From Nitrospirota bacterium (lineage in GTDB: Bacteria > Nitrospirota > Thermodesulfovibrionia > Thermodesulfovibrionales > JdFR-88), in NCBI GenBank assembly GCA_021812785.1, contig JAKAMR010000072.1, positions 1 to 12,901 of the forward strand: a stretch of DNA of 12,901 nt, read 5' to 3'. Of the stretch, positions 6,595 through 12,901 are shown piece after piece; the first letter of the stretch is position 1, and each line of letters starts with the position of its first letter. A program made the translations under genes and the position numbers. The notes beneath the pieces were generated by a model. It saw only the letters and a list, made by a program, of their open reading frames with translations, was not told the DNA's origin and did not search any database.

Positions 6595-7479
6595 TCAGAA
6601 AGAACCAGGGAAATCCTCAAGGTGCCGTTTTATCGCGGCCTCGCTGGCGTTTTTTATCTGCAGCCTTGTTACGAGCAGGAAAAGCGCGGCAAGCGGCGCC
6701 ATGATGAACGCGTCTGCAAGGACGATATTGTCCTGCCCTATGTGGAAAGTGACCGCCATATTGAAAAGGACCACGGAGACGTAAAGGGCCGGGCCTATCG
6801 CAAACCTCCATGGCACCCCCCGCCCGTAACGGTCGCGGCCCATGGTAAAAGAGCGGCCAAGCCCGCGGTCTATCACCTGGAAGGCCCATACCATAAGGTA
6901 GCCCACCACTGCCCAGCCTATGAAGTTTGAAAGCGGCACGCCAAAATAAGCCCCCGCGCTCCTGTAGCCATATATCTTTCCCAGAAACCACCTGTCGCCC
7001 CGAAGCGCAACCGGATCTATTACGATGTCCAGGCAGACAAAGAGAAGCGCGGCAAGCGCCCTGGTTGAGGCCTGCGCCCTCGTTTCCCATGTGTCCAGCA
7101 AAAAGGACCTGCCCGGAAGGGGCAGATCAAACCTGCCCTGGCCGCGCATCCGCAAACGGGGAGAAAATGCGAGGAGGGCCGTCGAATAGCTGGCATAAGC
7201 CAGAAAGACATAACTTGCCGAATCCATAAGGGGCACGCCCTTTATCCAGAGCTCCCTGCCAGCCGTGCTCTGTATGTAGTAATAGGCGCCGTAGGGAAAA
7301 CCGTTATGTATGGAGGAGACCTCAGACCCCCACGCTATCAGATAACCGGCCACCGAAAAAAGAAGCGCCCTTTTGCAGCCAAACTGCATCGAGCAGCCAA
7401 AAAGATAGGTTAGAAAGAAAAGAAAGACGTACGGCCTTAAGGCTATGGTGCCCAACAGGAGGTTAATGAAATGGCCCAC
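6595..7479 (-). CDS. CruF/carotenoid-biosynthesis-like integral membrane protein (PF04240/DUF422 type)
   Basis: About 294 residues with several hydrophobic helices, resembling the family that includes CruF, a hydratase of the terminal isoprene double bond of carotenoids. Recognisable marks are IHNGFPYGAYYYI, the IDPVAL segment and YFGVPLSNFIGW, in the order expected. The frame extends upstream to an ATG at 7590, but that would overlap hpnH by 92 bp and add a non-conserved, hydrophilic 37-residue tail. GTG at 7479 or TTG at 7485 fits operon spacing better (19 or 13 bp after the hpnH stop) and starts just before the first helix, although neither has a good ribosome site. It is the last gene of the shc-hpnA-DUF116-hpnH operon. 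No phytoene synthase or desaturase lies nearby, so a role on squalene- or hopanoid-type lipids is possible. Substrate unproven. Confidence 0.82.
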   Translation of the reverse strand: MGHFINLLLGTIALRPYVFLFFLTYLFGCSMQFGCKRALLFSVAGYLIAWGSEVSSIHNGFPYGAYYYIQSTAGRELWIKGVPLMDSASYVFLAYASYSTALLAFSPRLRMRGQGRFDLPLPGRSFLLDTWETRAQASTRALAALLFVCLDIVIDPVALRGDRWFLGKIYGYRSAGAYFGVPLSNFIGWAVVGYLMVWAFQVIDRGLGRSFTMGRDRYGRGVPWRFAIGPALYVSVVLFNMAVTFHIGQDNIVLADAFIMAPLAALFLLVTRLQIKNASEAAIKRHLEDFPGSF

Positions 7480-7498
7480 GGGCAAGTTTTTTTCGTTC

Positions 7499-8536
7499 TC
7501 AGCGTTTTTTTGAGCTGGAAAAATTCCAGAAGGCGAGCTTGAGCCCATCAAGAGGGTTGGTGAATGCCATCCTCGTGACCGTGGTCTCATAGCCGCCGTG
7601 CACCATGCAGTTTGCGCACCTCGGGTCTTTACCGTCCTCGTACCGGCCCCAGTCGGTCTCCTTCATCATGCGGGCGTAGGTGTCAAAATAGCCGTCCGTG
7701 ACCAGGTAGCACGGGGACTTCCACCCCAGAGGGTTATAGGTCGGGTTACCCCACGGGGTGCAGCGCATCTGTCTTCTGCCGCACAGGAAGTCCATGTAAA
7801 TGGGGGTGTTTATAAGCGGGTATTTCTTAAGGAAACCGGACATCCGGGTGAATTTCTCGTTTATCTCACCGCGGTTGAAAAATATGTTTTCATCCTCGAC
7901 GCTCTGGTAGGCGAAGGCCGGGGAGATGAGCATCCCGTCCACCCCGGCAGAGTGAAGGAGGCCGAAAAGGCCCTCCAGGTCCTCCGGGTCGGAGGCCTTG
8001 TAAACGGTGGTGTTTGTGCTCACCCTGAACCCTTTTGCCTTTGCCGTCCGTATGGACTCCACCGCCTTCCCGAAGGAGCCGGGCAGACCTGTGATCTTGT
8101 CGTGCGTGGCGTCCATTCCATCCAGATGGAAGTTAAGGGTGAGGGCCGGGTTGGGCGTGAAGGTCTCTATGAATTCCTGGGCAAGCACACCGTTTGTGCA
8201 AAGGTATATGTATTTACCATCGGCAATCAGGCCGTTTACGAGCTGTTTCAGTTCCTTGTACAGCATTGGTTCGCCGCCTGTTATGGCCACCACCGGGGCG
8301 CCGCATTCCCGGGCGGCCCCGATGCAGGCAGACACCGGCAGGTCGCCCTCGGCCGCGGTCCTTATCCTGTCGCACCCCATGCAGGCCAGGTTGCAGCGGT
8401 GCGTAGGCTCAAGCATCAGCACCAGGGGAAACCTCTTTTTCCCTTTCAGTGTGTTTTTGATGAAATAACTTGTAAGGGTCTTGTAAAGCCCCGGTTGAAA
8501 CCGGGTCTGTTTTTTGTCCTGTTTTCTGTTTTCCAC
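7499..8536 (-). CDS. hpnH: HpnH, radical SAM adenosylhopane synthase
   Basis: A 345-residue radical SAM enzyme. HpnH couples a 5'-deoxyadenosyl radical to diploptene to make adenosylhopane, the first step of side-chain extension. The [4Fe-4S] motif is C48-x3-C52-x2-C55 within EPTHRCNLACMGCDRIR, preceded by the FPLVLMLEP strand typical of HpnH. The SAM-binding ITGGEP is at 85-90, and YLCTNG (111-116) and NFHLDG (135-140) follow. The C-terminal region carries further cysteines (C252, C259, C276, and C307-x2-C310 in ANCMVHGGYE), as in the family. It starts at GTG 8536, just 4 bp after the DUF116 stop, with a poor ribosome site, so translation is probably coupled. The next gene begins 13-19 bp after its stop. 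Length and motif order are normal for HpnH. Confidence 0.94.
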   Translation of the reverse strand: MENRKQDKKQTRFQPGLYKTLTSYFIKNTLKGKKRFPLVLMLEPTHRCNLACMGCDRIRTAAEGDLPVSACIGAARECGAPVVAITGGEPMLYKELKQLVNGLIADGKYIYLCTNGVLAQEFIETFTPNPALTLNFHLDGMDATHDKITGLPGSFGKAVESIRTAKAKGFRVSTNTTVYKASDPEDLEGLFGLLHSAGVDGMLISPAFAYQSVEDENIFFNRGEINEKFTRMSGFLKKYPLINTPIYMDFLCGRRQMRCTPWGNPTYNPLGWKSPCYLVTDGYFDTYARMMKETDWGRYEDGKDPRCANCMVHGGYETTVTRMAFTNPLDGLKLAFWNFSSSKKR

Positions 8537-8540
8537 TATT

Positions 8541-9332
8541 TTATTTGCCGCTGCCTTTTGAGAACTTTCTCAGCTCCTCCTTGATGAATATTACCGCTTC
8601 CTTGAACTCTTCCATCTGGACATGAGTGTTCTTGCAGGGCCCTTCAGGCCGGCTGTTCGGTATGGCCAGGACTGGCACCTTCTCCGCCACGTCCTTCATG
8701 CCGCTCATAAGGTCCCGCTCGCAGGCCACGGCAACAATGAAGCCGGGCCTGTACTCCTCTATTGCCCTTCTTGCCTCTTCTCCTCCCACCGCGGTGACGA
8801 CCTTGAAGTCCTCGCCCGCTATGGAGAGTATCTCCTTCCTCACGTCCGCCTTAAGGCAGCGGGGCAGAAGTATCAGCGGCCTTTCCGGGCTGAACTTCCC
8901 GGCATAGGACCTTATAAGGCTGTTGTGCGCCTTGATGAACGAATTGCCCACCCTGTCCCTGCTGATGCCAAGCTTGGAGCCAAGCCAGACCGTTTTGGGC
9001 AAAAGGAATAGAACATATTTCTCCACCCATGTGCTGGGGAAAAGCGGCTTTTTCCACCTGGCAAGGACGAAAAACCACAGGCTGCCCACAAGCGCCATGG
9101 CGATAGCAGCCGCAATGAGCGCGTTCTCCACGAACCCCGGAGCGGACGGGCTGAACTGCTCGAGCCTGGGCTGGATCATATAGAGCCCCGCAAACGATAA
9201 GGCAACAAACAGTATGACCATAACTACGGCCAATATGATAAAAGTCCCTGGGGCCTCGTCAACTTTCAGGTCGCGCTGGTCCAGCTCGCCGCTCCAGCCG
9301 GCCCATTCGTCCCCGAGTTTCCTGTCTTTCAT
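8541..9332 (-). CDS. DUF116-family membrane protein in the hopanoid operon
   Basis: A 263-residue protein: a hydrophilic N-terminus (1-28), two TM helices (about 29-53 and 69-91), then a cytoplasmic-type domain resembling DUF116. Conserved-looking marks are ILLPRCL (154-160, C159), VAVACERDLMSGM (200-212, C204) and GPCKNTHVQ (231-239, C233). DUF116 proteins as I know them also carry a central C-x2-C-x2-C-like cluster, possibly metal-binding; here that region (161-195) has no cysteine. The function is unknown. The ATG at 9332 is preferred to an upstream in-frame codon at 9389 because it overlaps the hpnA stop as ATGA, which indicates translational coupling. hpnH follows after 4 bp. This tight embedding between hpnA and hpnH implies a role in hopanoid side-chain synthesis, membrane anchoring or transport. 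Confidence 0.85.
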   Translation of the reverse strand: MKDRKLGDEWAGWSGELDQRDLKVDEAPGTFIILAVVMVILFVALSFAGLYMIQPRLEQFSPSAPGFVENALIAAAIAMALVGSLWFFVLARWKKPLFPSTWVEKYVLFLLPKTVWLGSKLGISRDRVGNSFIKAHNSLIRSYAGKFSPERPLILLPRCLKADVRKEILSIAGEDFKVVTAVGGEEARRAIEEYRPGFIVAVACERDLMSGMKDVAEKVPVLAIPNSRPEGPCKNTHVQMEEFKEAVIFIKEELRKFSKGSGK

Positions 9333-10357
9333 ATGCAGACTGCCGCTCCTGTCTTTCTTGTGTTCACATAACCGTTGCCGGCAAACCACTCCACAGCCTG
9401 CCGCACAGCCTCTCTTACCGGCGTCACCGGCAACCCGAGCTCTCTTTGCGCCTTTGTGGAATCATAAAACATGTATTTCCCGGCCATCTTTACCCCTGTA
9501 AGGGGTATTGAGGGCGCTGTCTTTCCGCCAGCCAGATACCTTGAAAACCCCTCGCTTATGTATGCCGCGATCAACACGGGCACGTAAGGAAGCTTCACGG
9601 ATGGGGCCTTAACGCCGGAGGCCGCGGAGAGCTCCAGATAAAAATCCTTGAGCGTCATGTTGTGGCCGCCCAGTATGTATTTTTCGCCTGTCCTTCCATG
9701 GCGCGCGGCAAGCAGATGCCCCTCCGCCACATCCAAGACGTTCACGAAATTAAGCCCCGTGTCCAGATAGGCCGGCACCTTCCCGTTAAGAAAGCTTACG
9801 ATCATCGCCCCGGTTGGGGTGGGTTTTCTATCCTTTGCGCCTATGGGGGTGGAAGGGTTTACGATAACGGCCGGCAGCCCCTTTTGGACGAATTTCTCCA
9901 CCTCCCGTTCAGCCAGGAATTTGGACCTCTTGTAATGGCCGGTCATGTCCGCAAGGCTTACCGGGGTGTCTTCATCCGAGGGCTGTCCGTTTTTCCTGGA
10001 GGGGGCAAGCGCGCCAACGGTGCTGGTATAGACTATCCTGCCGGCCCCGGCCTCCATGGCCGCACGCATCACGTTCACGGTGCCCGCCACGTTCGTTTCG
10101 TACATCCGGGCGGGGTCAGGCACCCAAAGCCTGTAGTCGGCAGCCAGATGATAAACCTCCTGGCAGCCCTTTGCGGCCCTTGAGACGGAGCCAAAATCCC
10201 TTATATCGCCTTTTACAAGCTCTATCCCCAGCCTGGAGAGCCAGGGGGCGGCCTTCTCATCCCGGACAAGGGCGCGGACAGCATAGCCCCTTTCCGCCAG
10301 TTTTGCGGCCACATGGTACCCTACAAAGCCGGTGGCCCCTGTTACCAGAGCTTTCAT
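9329..10357 (-). CDS. hpnA: HpnA, hopanoid-associated sugar epimerase/dehydrogenase-like SDR
   Basis: A 342-residue extended SDR matching the hopanoid-associated sugar epimerase HpnA. The NAD(P)-binding motif TGATGFVG is at 6-13. The HpnA-like LAADYRLWVPDP is at 71-82, YTSTVGAL at 110-117, and the catalytic pair Y142-x3-K146 is intact in HYKRSK. A substrate-side region with VNPSTPIG and NFVNVLDVAEGH follows. HpnA is widely found in hopanoid clusters but its exact reaction is not established; a sugar-side-chain redox or epimerisation step is assumed. The start at ATG 10357 leaves 108 bp after shc, with only a weak ribosome site. Its stop overlaps the DUF116 start by 4 bp. Unlike the SDR at 1896-2822, its active-site tyrosine is present. 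Confidence 0.92.
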   Translation of the reverse strand: MKALVTGATGFVGYHVAAKLAERGYAVRALVRDEKAAPWLSRLGIELVKGDIRDFGSVSRAAKGCQEVYHLAADYRLWVPDPARMYETNVAGTVNVMRAAMEAGAGRIVYTSTVGALAPSRKNGQPSDEDTPVSLADMTGHYKRSKFLAEREVEKFVQKGLPAVIVNPSTPIGAKDRKPTPTGAMIVSFLNGKVPAYLDTGLNFVNVLDVAEGHLLAARHGRTGEKYILGGHNMTLKDFYLELSAASGVKAPSVKLPYVPVLIAAYISEGFSRYLAGGKTAPSIPLTGVKMAGKYMFYDSTKAQRELGLPVTPVREAVRQAVEWFAGNGYVNTRKTGAAVCI

Positions 10358-10465
10358 TAAATAAAAACCGCCAATGCCTTAATATAAAAAAAATCCGCTG
10401 AAGTTCTCATTAAAATAAGAGCGCGCCACAGAGAAAAAAAGCGAAATGAAAAAAACCAAAAGAAC
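10358..10465. other. shc-hpnA intergenic gap with a pyrimidine-rich tract
   Basis: On the transcribed sense (minus) strand the roughly 36 nt after the shc stop (10430-10465) are almost all T and C. A perfect 7-bp inverted repeat, AAGTTCT (10401-10407) and AGAACTT (10461-10467), spans the gap. No strong promoter or GC-rich terminator hairpin is visible, so read-through from shc into hpnA is plausible but the gap may modulate it. Confidence 0.4.
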
Positions 10466-12457
10466 TTATGCCTTTTTTACCCGGGCTTTTTTCGCCGCAA
10501 GGAATCTGCCAAGCGCCATGAGCGGGAAACAGTTCCTGTAATTATGATACCGTATCATGAAATATTTGGGGAAACCCGTGCCGGTAAACTCTTCCTCGTC
10601 CCATGTGCCATCGGCATTCTGTGTTTCAAGCAGGTAGCGCGCGCCCCTTTCAGCCTCCACGGATCCCGCCTCTCCGGCCGCCACAAGGGCCAGTATGGCC
10701 CATGCCGTCTGGGAAGGAGTGCTTGCGCCGTGCCCCTTCAGCCTGCAATCGCTGTAGGACTCGCAGCGCTCCCCCCATCCGCCATCAAGGTTCTGGAAGT
10801 TCTTGAGCCACCTTACCGCCCTTCGGACATACGGCTTTGAAAGATCTTCGCCGATCGAGGCAAGGCCCATGATGACAGACCATGTGCCATAGACGTAATT
10901 TACGCCCCACCTGCCCCAGAACGAGCCGTCCTCCTCCTGGGTTTTCCGGATGAACTCGATGGCGCGCTGCACCCTTTCGTCCGAAATGCTGAATCCGTGG
11001 ATGCCAAGCATCTCAAGGACGCGACCCGTTACGTCCGCGGTGGAGGGGTCGGTCATGGCCTCCAGGTCGCCAAAGGGTATCTGGTTCAGGACCTCAAAGT
11101 CGTTGTCCACATCAAAGGCCCCCCACCCCCCGTCGCTGCCCTGCATGCCAAGCACCCAGTTTATCCCCTTCTCCACCTTCTTTTTCGTATGCTCCTTGTC
11201 CGCGTAATTGCCAAGGAACATCAGGACCACCGCCGAGTCATCCACATCCGGGTACCAGTTGTTCTCAAACTCGAATGCCCATCCGCCCGGCTCCAGGTCC
11301 GGCCTTTTTATGCTCCAGTCGCCTTTCCTGTCTATCTGCTTGGACTCCAGCCACGCGCAGCTGTTTGCCAGCGAGGGGTGTTCCCTCGGGACCCCGGAAG
11401 TGGCAAGCGCGATCGACGTCAGGGCGGTATCCCAAACCGGGGAGATGCAGGACTGCAGCACCAGCCCGTCATCCTGCTCTATGGCAAACCGGCCAAGCGC
11501 CTCCAGTCCCTTGCGCAAAGGCGGGCTCTCCACGCCGTGCCCAAGCGCGGAAAGCGCCAGGATGGAGTTGACCATGGCAGGCTGTATGCCGCCCCAGTCG
11601 CCTGTTTCCTCCTGGTGCTCGAGCACCCATTTTTCAGCGGCCCTGAGGCCCCTGGATTTTAGCGGCCTCAGCGGGAACCTCTCCAGGCCCTTCATCGTCC
11701 TGTCTACCATGCGGAAGAACTTCTTGATCGCCGCGTGGAGCATCTTGTCCTGGCCATGGCCGTACCCCTTGCCGCCCTTGATGAAAAGCTCATCTATGCG
11801 CGCGCTCTCCGGGGGTTCCACAACCGGCCTCATCTCCAGGATTATCGAAAGAGGCACGAATGTTGATCGGGCCCAGCTTGAAAAGCTGTAGACGCTGAAG
11901 GGAAACCTTGGAGGCAAAAGCATTATCTCCACGGGCAGAGAAGGCAGGTCCATCCAGTCCACCTGCCCGAACAGCGCCAGAAATATCCTGGTAAAGACCC
12001 TTGAGGCCCCTACCCCGCCATGCGCCAGGATGAACTCCCTTGCCCTCCTCAGGGGAGGCGCATCGGCACTCAACCCGGCAAGCTTCAGGGCGAAATAGGA
12101 CTCTATAGTGCAGTTGAGGTCCCCCGGCCCGTCCCAGTGTATGGGCCATGTGCCGTCCGTCCTCTGCTTGTCCAGCAGGTAGGAGGCTATCATTTTGTCC
12201 CTGTGCCGGTCCTCCAGACCAAGGAAATGCAGGAGCATGAGATATTCGGCGGTGATGGTGGAGTTCGACTCCAGCTCATACCACCAGTACCCGTCCTCGT
12301 GCTGCTCCGAGAGGAAAAAAGCCTGCGTTTTCCTGATGGCGTTTTCCACTTCCTGGGCAAGGTCCGGCGCCTTCGGAAATGGCTTCAACTCACCCTTGAA
12401 CCCGGTGTGCGCTATTATAGAGTTGTCTTTAAGAGTGCGCCTTTTTTTTATTTTCAT
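10466..12457 (-). CDS. shc: Squalene-hopene cyclase
   Basis: A 663-residue protein of the normal length for Shc (HpnF), the membrane-associated cyclase that converts squalene to hopene and diplopterol. The catalytic acid motif D404-V-D-D407 lies in WYPDVDDSAVVLMFLG (401-416). QW-type repeats are visible, for example GGWGAFD (443-449), GSFWGRWG (511-518), LDGGWGE (557-563) and ADGTWDE (615-621), plus N-terminal examples such as EDGYWWYELE (54-63) and TDGTWPI (100-106). The aromatic-rich C-terminus (FPKYFMIRYHNYRN) also fits. The ATG at 12457 has no clear ribosome site, but a strong promoter sits about 30 nt upstream and the N-terminus (K/R-rich, then about residue 35 onward aligning with the fold) looks natural. 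It heads the hopanoid operon; the squalene-forming genes hpnC, hpnD and hpnE are not in this window. Confidence 0.96.
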   Translation of the reverse strand: MKIKKRRTLKDNSIIAHTGFKGELKPFPKAPDLAQEVENAIRKTQAFFLSEQHEDGYWWYELESNSTITAEYLMLLHFLGLEDRHRDKMIASYLLDKQRTDGTWPIHWDGPGDLNCTIESYFALKLAGLSADAPPLRRAREFILAHGGVGASRVFTRIFLALFGQVDWMDLPSLPVEIMLLPPRFPFSVYSFSSWARSTFVPLSIILEMRPVVEPPESARIDELFIKGGKGYGHGQDKMLHAAIKKFFRMVDRTMKGLERFPLRPLKSRGLRAAEKWVLEHQEETGDWGGIQPAMVNSILALSALGHGVESPPLRKGLEALGRFAIEQDDGLVLQSCISPVWDTALTSIALATSGVPREHPSLANSCAWLESKQIDRKGDWSIKRPDLEPGGWAFEFENNWYPDVDDSAVVLMFLGNYADKEHTKKKVEKGINWVLGMQGSDGGWGAFDVDNDFEVLNQIPFGDLEAMTDPSTADVTGRVLEMLGIHGFSISDERVQRAIEFIRKTQEEDGSFWGRWGVNYVYGTWSVIMGLASIGEDLSKPYVRRAVRWLKNFQNLDGGWGERCESYSDCRLKGHGASTPSQTAWAILALVAAGEAGSVEAERGARYLLETQNADGTWDEEEFTGTGFPKYFMIRYHNYRNCFPLMALGRFLAAKKARVKKA

Positions 12458-12492
12458 TTTTTATGAAAAAAACCAGTTTTCGGCTTAGCCAT

Positions 12493-12521
12493 AACATATC
12501 AGACGGCCCATCGAATGTCAA
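12493..12521 (-). promoter_or_regulatory. Strong sigma-70-type promoter of shc and the hopanoid operon
   Basis: On the minus strand a consensus -35 TTGACA (12516-12521), an optimal 17-bp spacer and -10 TATGTT (12493-12498) lie upstream of shc. The predicted start is near 12486, giving a leader of about 29 nt. An AT-rich segment just upstream of the -35 (12522-12535) could act as an UP element. A TCGAAT/ATTCGA inverted repeat flanks the -35. Confidence 0.7.
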
Positions 12522-12538
12522 TTATATTTAGAATTCGA
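12511..12538. repeat. Inverted repeat TCGAAT-N16-ATTCGA flanking the -35 of the shc promoter
   Basis: The two 6-bp arms (12511-12516 and 12533-12538) are perfect and lie 22 bp apart start to start, about two helical turns, with the -35 box beginning at the inner edge of one arm. This is a candidate operator; chance cannot be excluded at this arm length. Confidence 0.3.
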
Positions 12539-12557
12539 GGGCTTTTGTTTTAAGCGA

Positions 12558-12901
12558 TCAGGATTGACGTTTCCTGTCCCTCGTCTCGGCGAACTTCCTG
12601 GCGGCGGTGCGCACCACATCCGGCACGTCCTTGTTCCTGACAAGCAGGTGCAGGTCCTTTGATTTTATCCAGGGCAGGAAACCAAGCGAGACGCCCGCAG
12701 GGGTTTTCGCGTTTGACACCAGGTTGCATATGACCGTATAGCTCTTCACCCATTCCTTGTTCTTTGCTATCTCCCTCAGGGCCTCCTCCGGCATGGACCG
12801 GGAGCGGGCCGCCATTTCCACCTCCGATATGGTTATCCTGGGGTTCGCCATGACCCCGAGCACCACCTGCTTGTTCGCGTCCTTAAGCAGCAGGGCCCTC
12901 G
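12558..12901 (-). CDS. Uncharacterised helical-repeat-like protein, partial (N-terminus off the right edge)
   Basis: The frame is open to the right edge of the window and ends at TGA 12558, so at least 113 codons of C-terminus are present. An internal GTG at 12866 is not needed as a start because the upstream residues (RALLLKDANKQ) continue the same pattern. The sequence is alternating helical blocks: VVLGVMANPRITISEVEMAA, then EEALREIAKNKEWVKSYTV, then NAKTPAGVSLGFLPWIKSKD, then LLVRNKDVPDVVRTAARKFA. This resembles HEAT-like repeat proteins of unknown function that I associate with Deltaproteobacteria-type genomes. It is soluble and basic at the end. It is transcribed towards shc, 100 bp upstream of it, but shc has its own promoter, so a functional link is not shown. 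Confidence 0.7.
   Translation of the reverse strand, partial: RALLLKDANKQVVLGVMANPRITISEVEMAARSRSMPEEALREIAKNKEWVKSYTVICNLVSNAKTPAGVSLGFLPWIKSKDLHLLVRNKDVPDVVRTAARKFAETRDRKRQS

Noticed and set aside
7480..7590. Upstream extension of the CruF-like protein to ATG 7590
   Set aside because: It would overlap hpnH by 92 bp and add a hydrophilic tail with no ribosome site. Starts at 7479 or 7485 fit operon spacing.
7598..8584. A 328-codon plus-strand open frame opposite hpnH and the end of the DUF116 gene
   Set aside because: It is antisense to a clearly recognised radical SAM gene. Its protein is rich in H, G, V and R with no family resemblance, as expected from GC-biased third positions in the opposite gene.
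9333..9389. Upstream extension of the DUF116 protein to 9389
   Set aside because: It lies inside hpnA. The ATGA overlap at 9329-9332 is a typical coupled start.
11208..11891. A 227-codon plus-strand open frame within shc (and other long frames there, such as 10997-11662)
   Set aside because: Both are antisense to the cyclase, whose QW repeats and DVDD motif prove the minus-strand frame. They are shadow frames.

Overview
The window looks like chromosome from a GC-rich, free-living Gram-negative bacterium. The style is that of Deltaproteobacteria sensu lato (Desulfobacterota, Myxococcota) or Nitrospirota. This rests on the gene families present and on mixed ATG/GTG/TTG starts; no rRNA or phylogenetic marker is present, so the phylum is inference only. 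Most of the window is a hopanoid (bacterial sterol-like triterpenoid) biosynthesis locus. I see no mobile element, CRISPR array, tRNA or rRNA.

Left part (1-4534). A secreted M1-family metallopeptidase runs off the left edge on the minus strand, with a recognisable promoter. Divergent to it is a plus-strand atypical short-chain dehydrogenase/reductase (SDR). That gene converges on, and overlaps by 10 bp, a minus-strand GAF-type sensor histidine kinase with degenerate catalytic motifs. A 381-bp stretch without a convincing gene follows.

Hopanoid part (4535-12457). Transcription starts at a strong sigma-70-type promoter near 12493-12521 and runs leftwards. The order is squalene-hopene cyclase (shc), hpnA (sugar epimerase-like SDR), a two-TM DUF116 protein, hpnH (radical SAM adenosylhopane synthase) and a PF04240/CruF-like membrane protein. 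hpnA and the DUF116 gene overlap by 4 bp (ATGA), and the next junctions are 4 and about 13-19 bp, so these four genes form a tight operon. hpnG (adenosylhopane nucleosidase/phosphorylase) lies convergent to it on the plus strand. hpnI (glycosyltransferase) lies on the minus strand, divergent from hpnG. By established knowledge, Shc makes diploptene/diplopterol, HpnH adds 5'-deoxyadenosine, HpnG removes adenine, and HpnI glycosylates bacteriohopanetetrol. The locus therefore encodes cyclisation plus side-chain extension and glycosylation. It lacks, within this window, the squalene-making genes (hpnCDE), the transporter hpnN, and hpnJ/hpnK, which normally act after hpnI.

The most interesting points are the two uncharacterised membrane proteins embedded in this operon. 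One is a DUF116 protein that lacks the central cysteine cluster I expect for the family. The other is a carotenoid-hydratase-like protein with no carotenoid genes around it. Both are candidates for undescribed hopanoid-tailoring or membrane-organising functions.

Right edge (12558-12901). The C-terminal part of an uncharacterised helical-repeat-like protein enters from the right on the minus strand.
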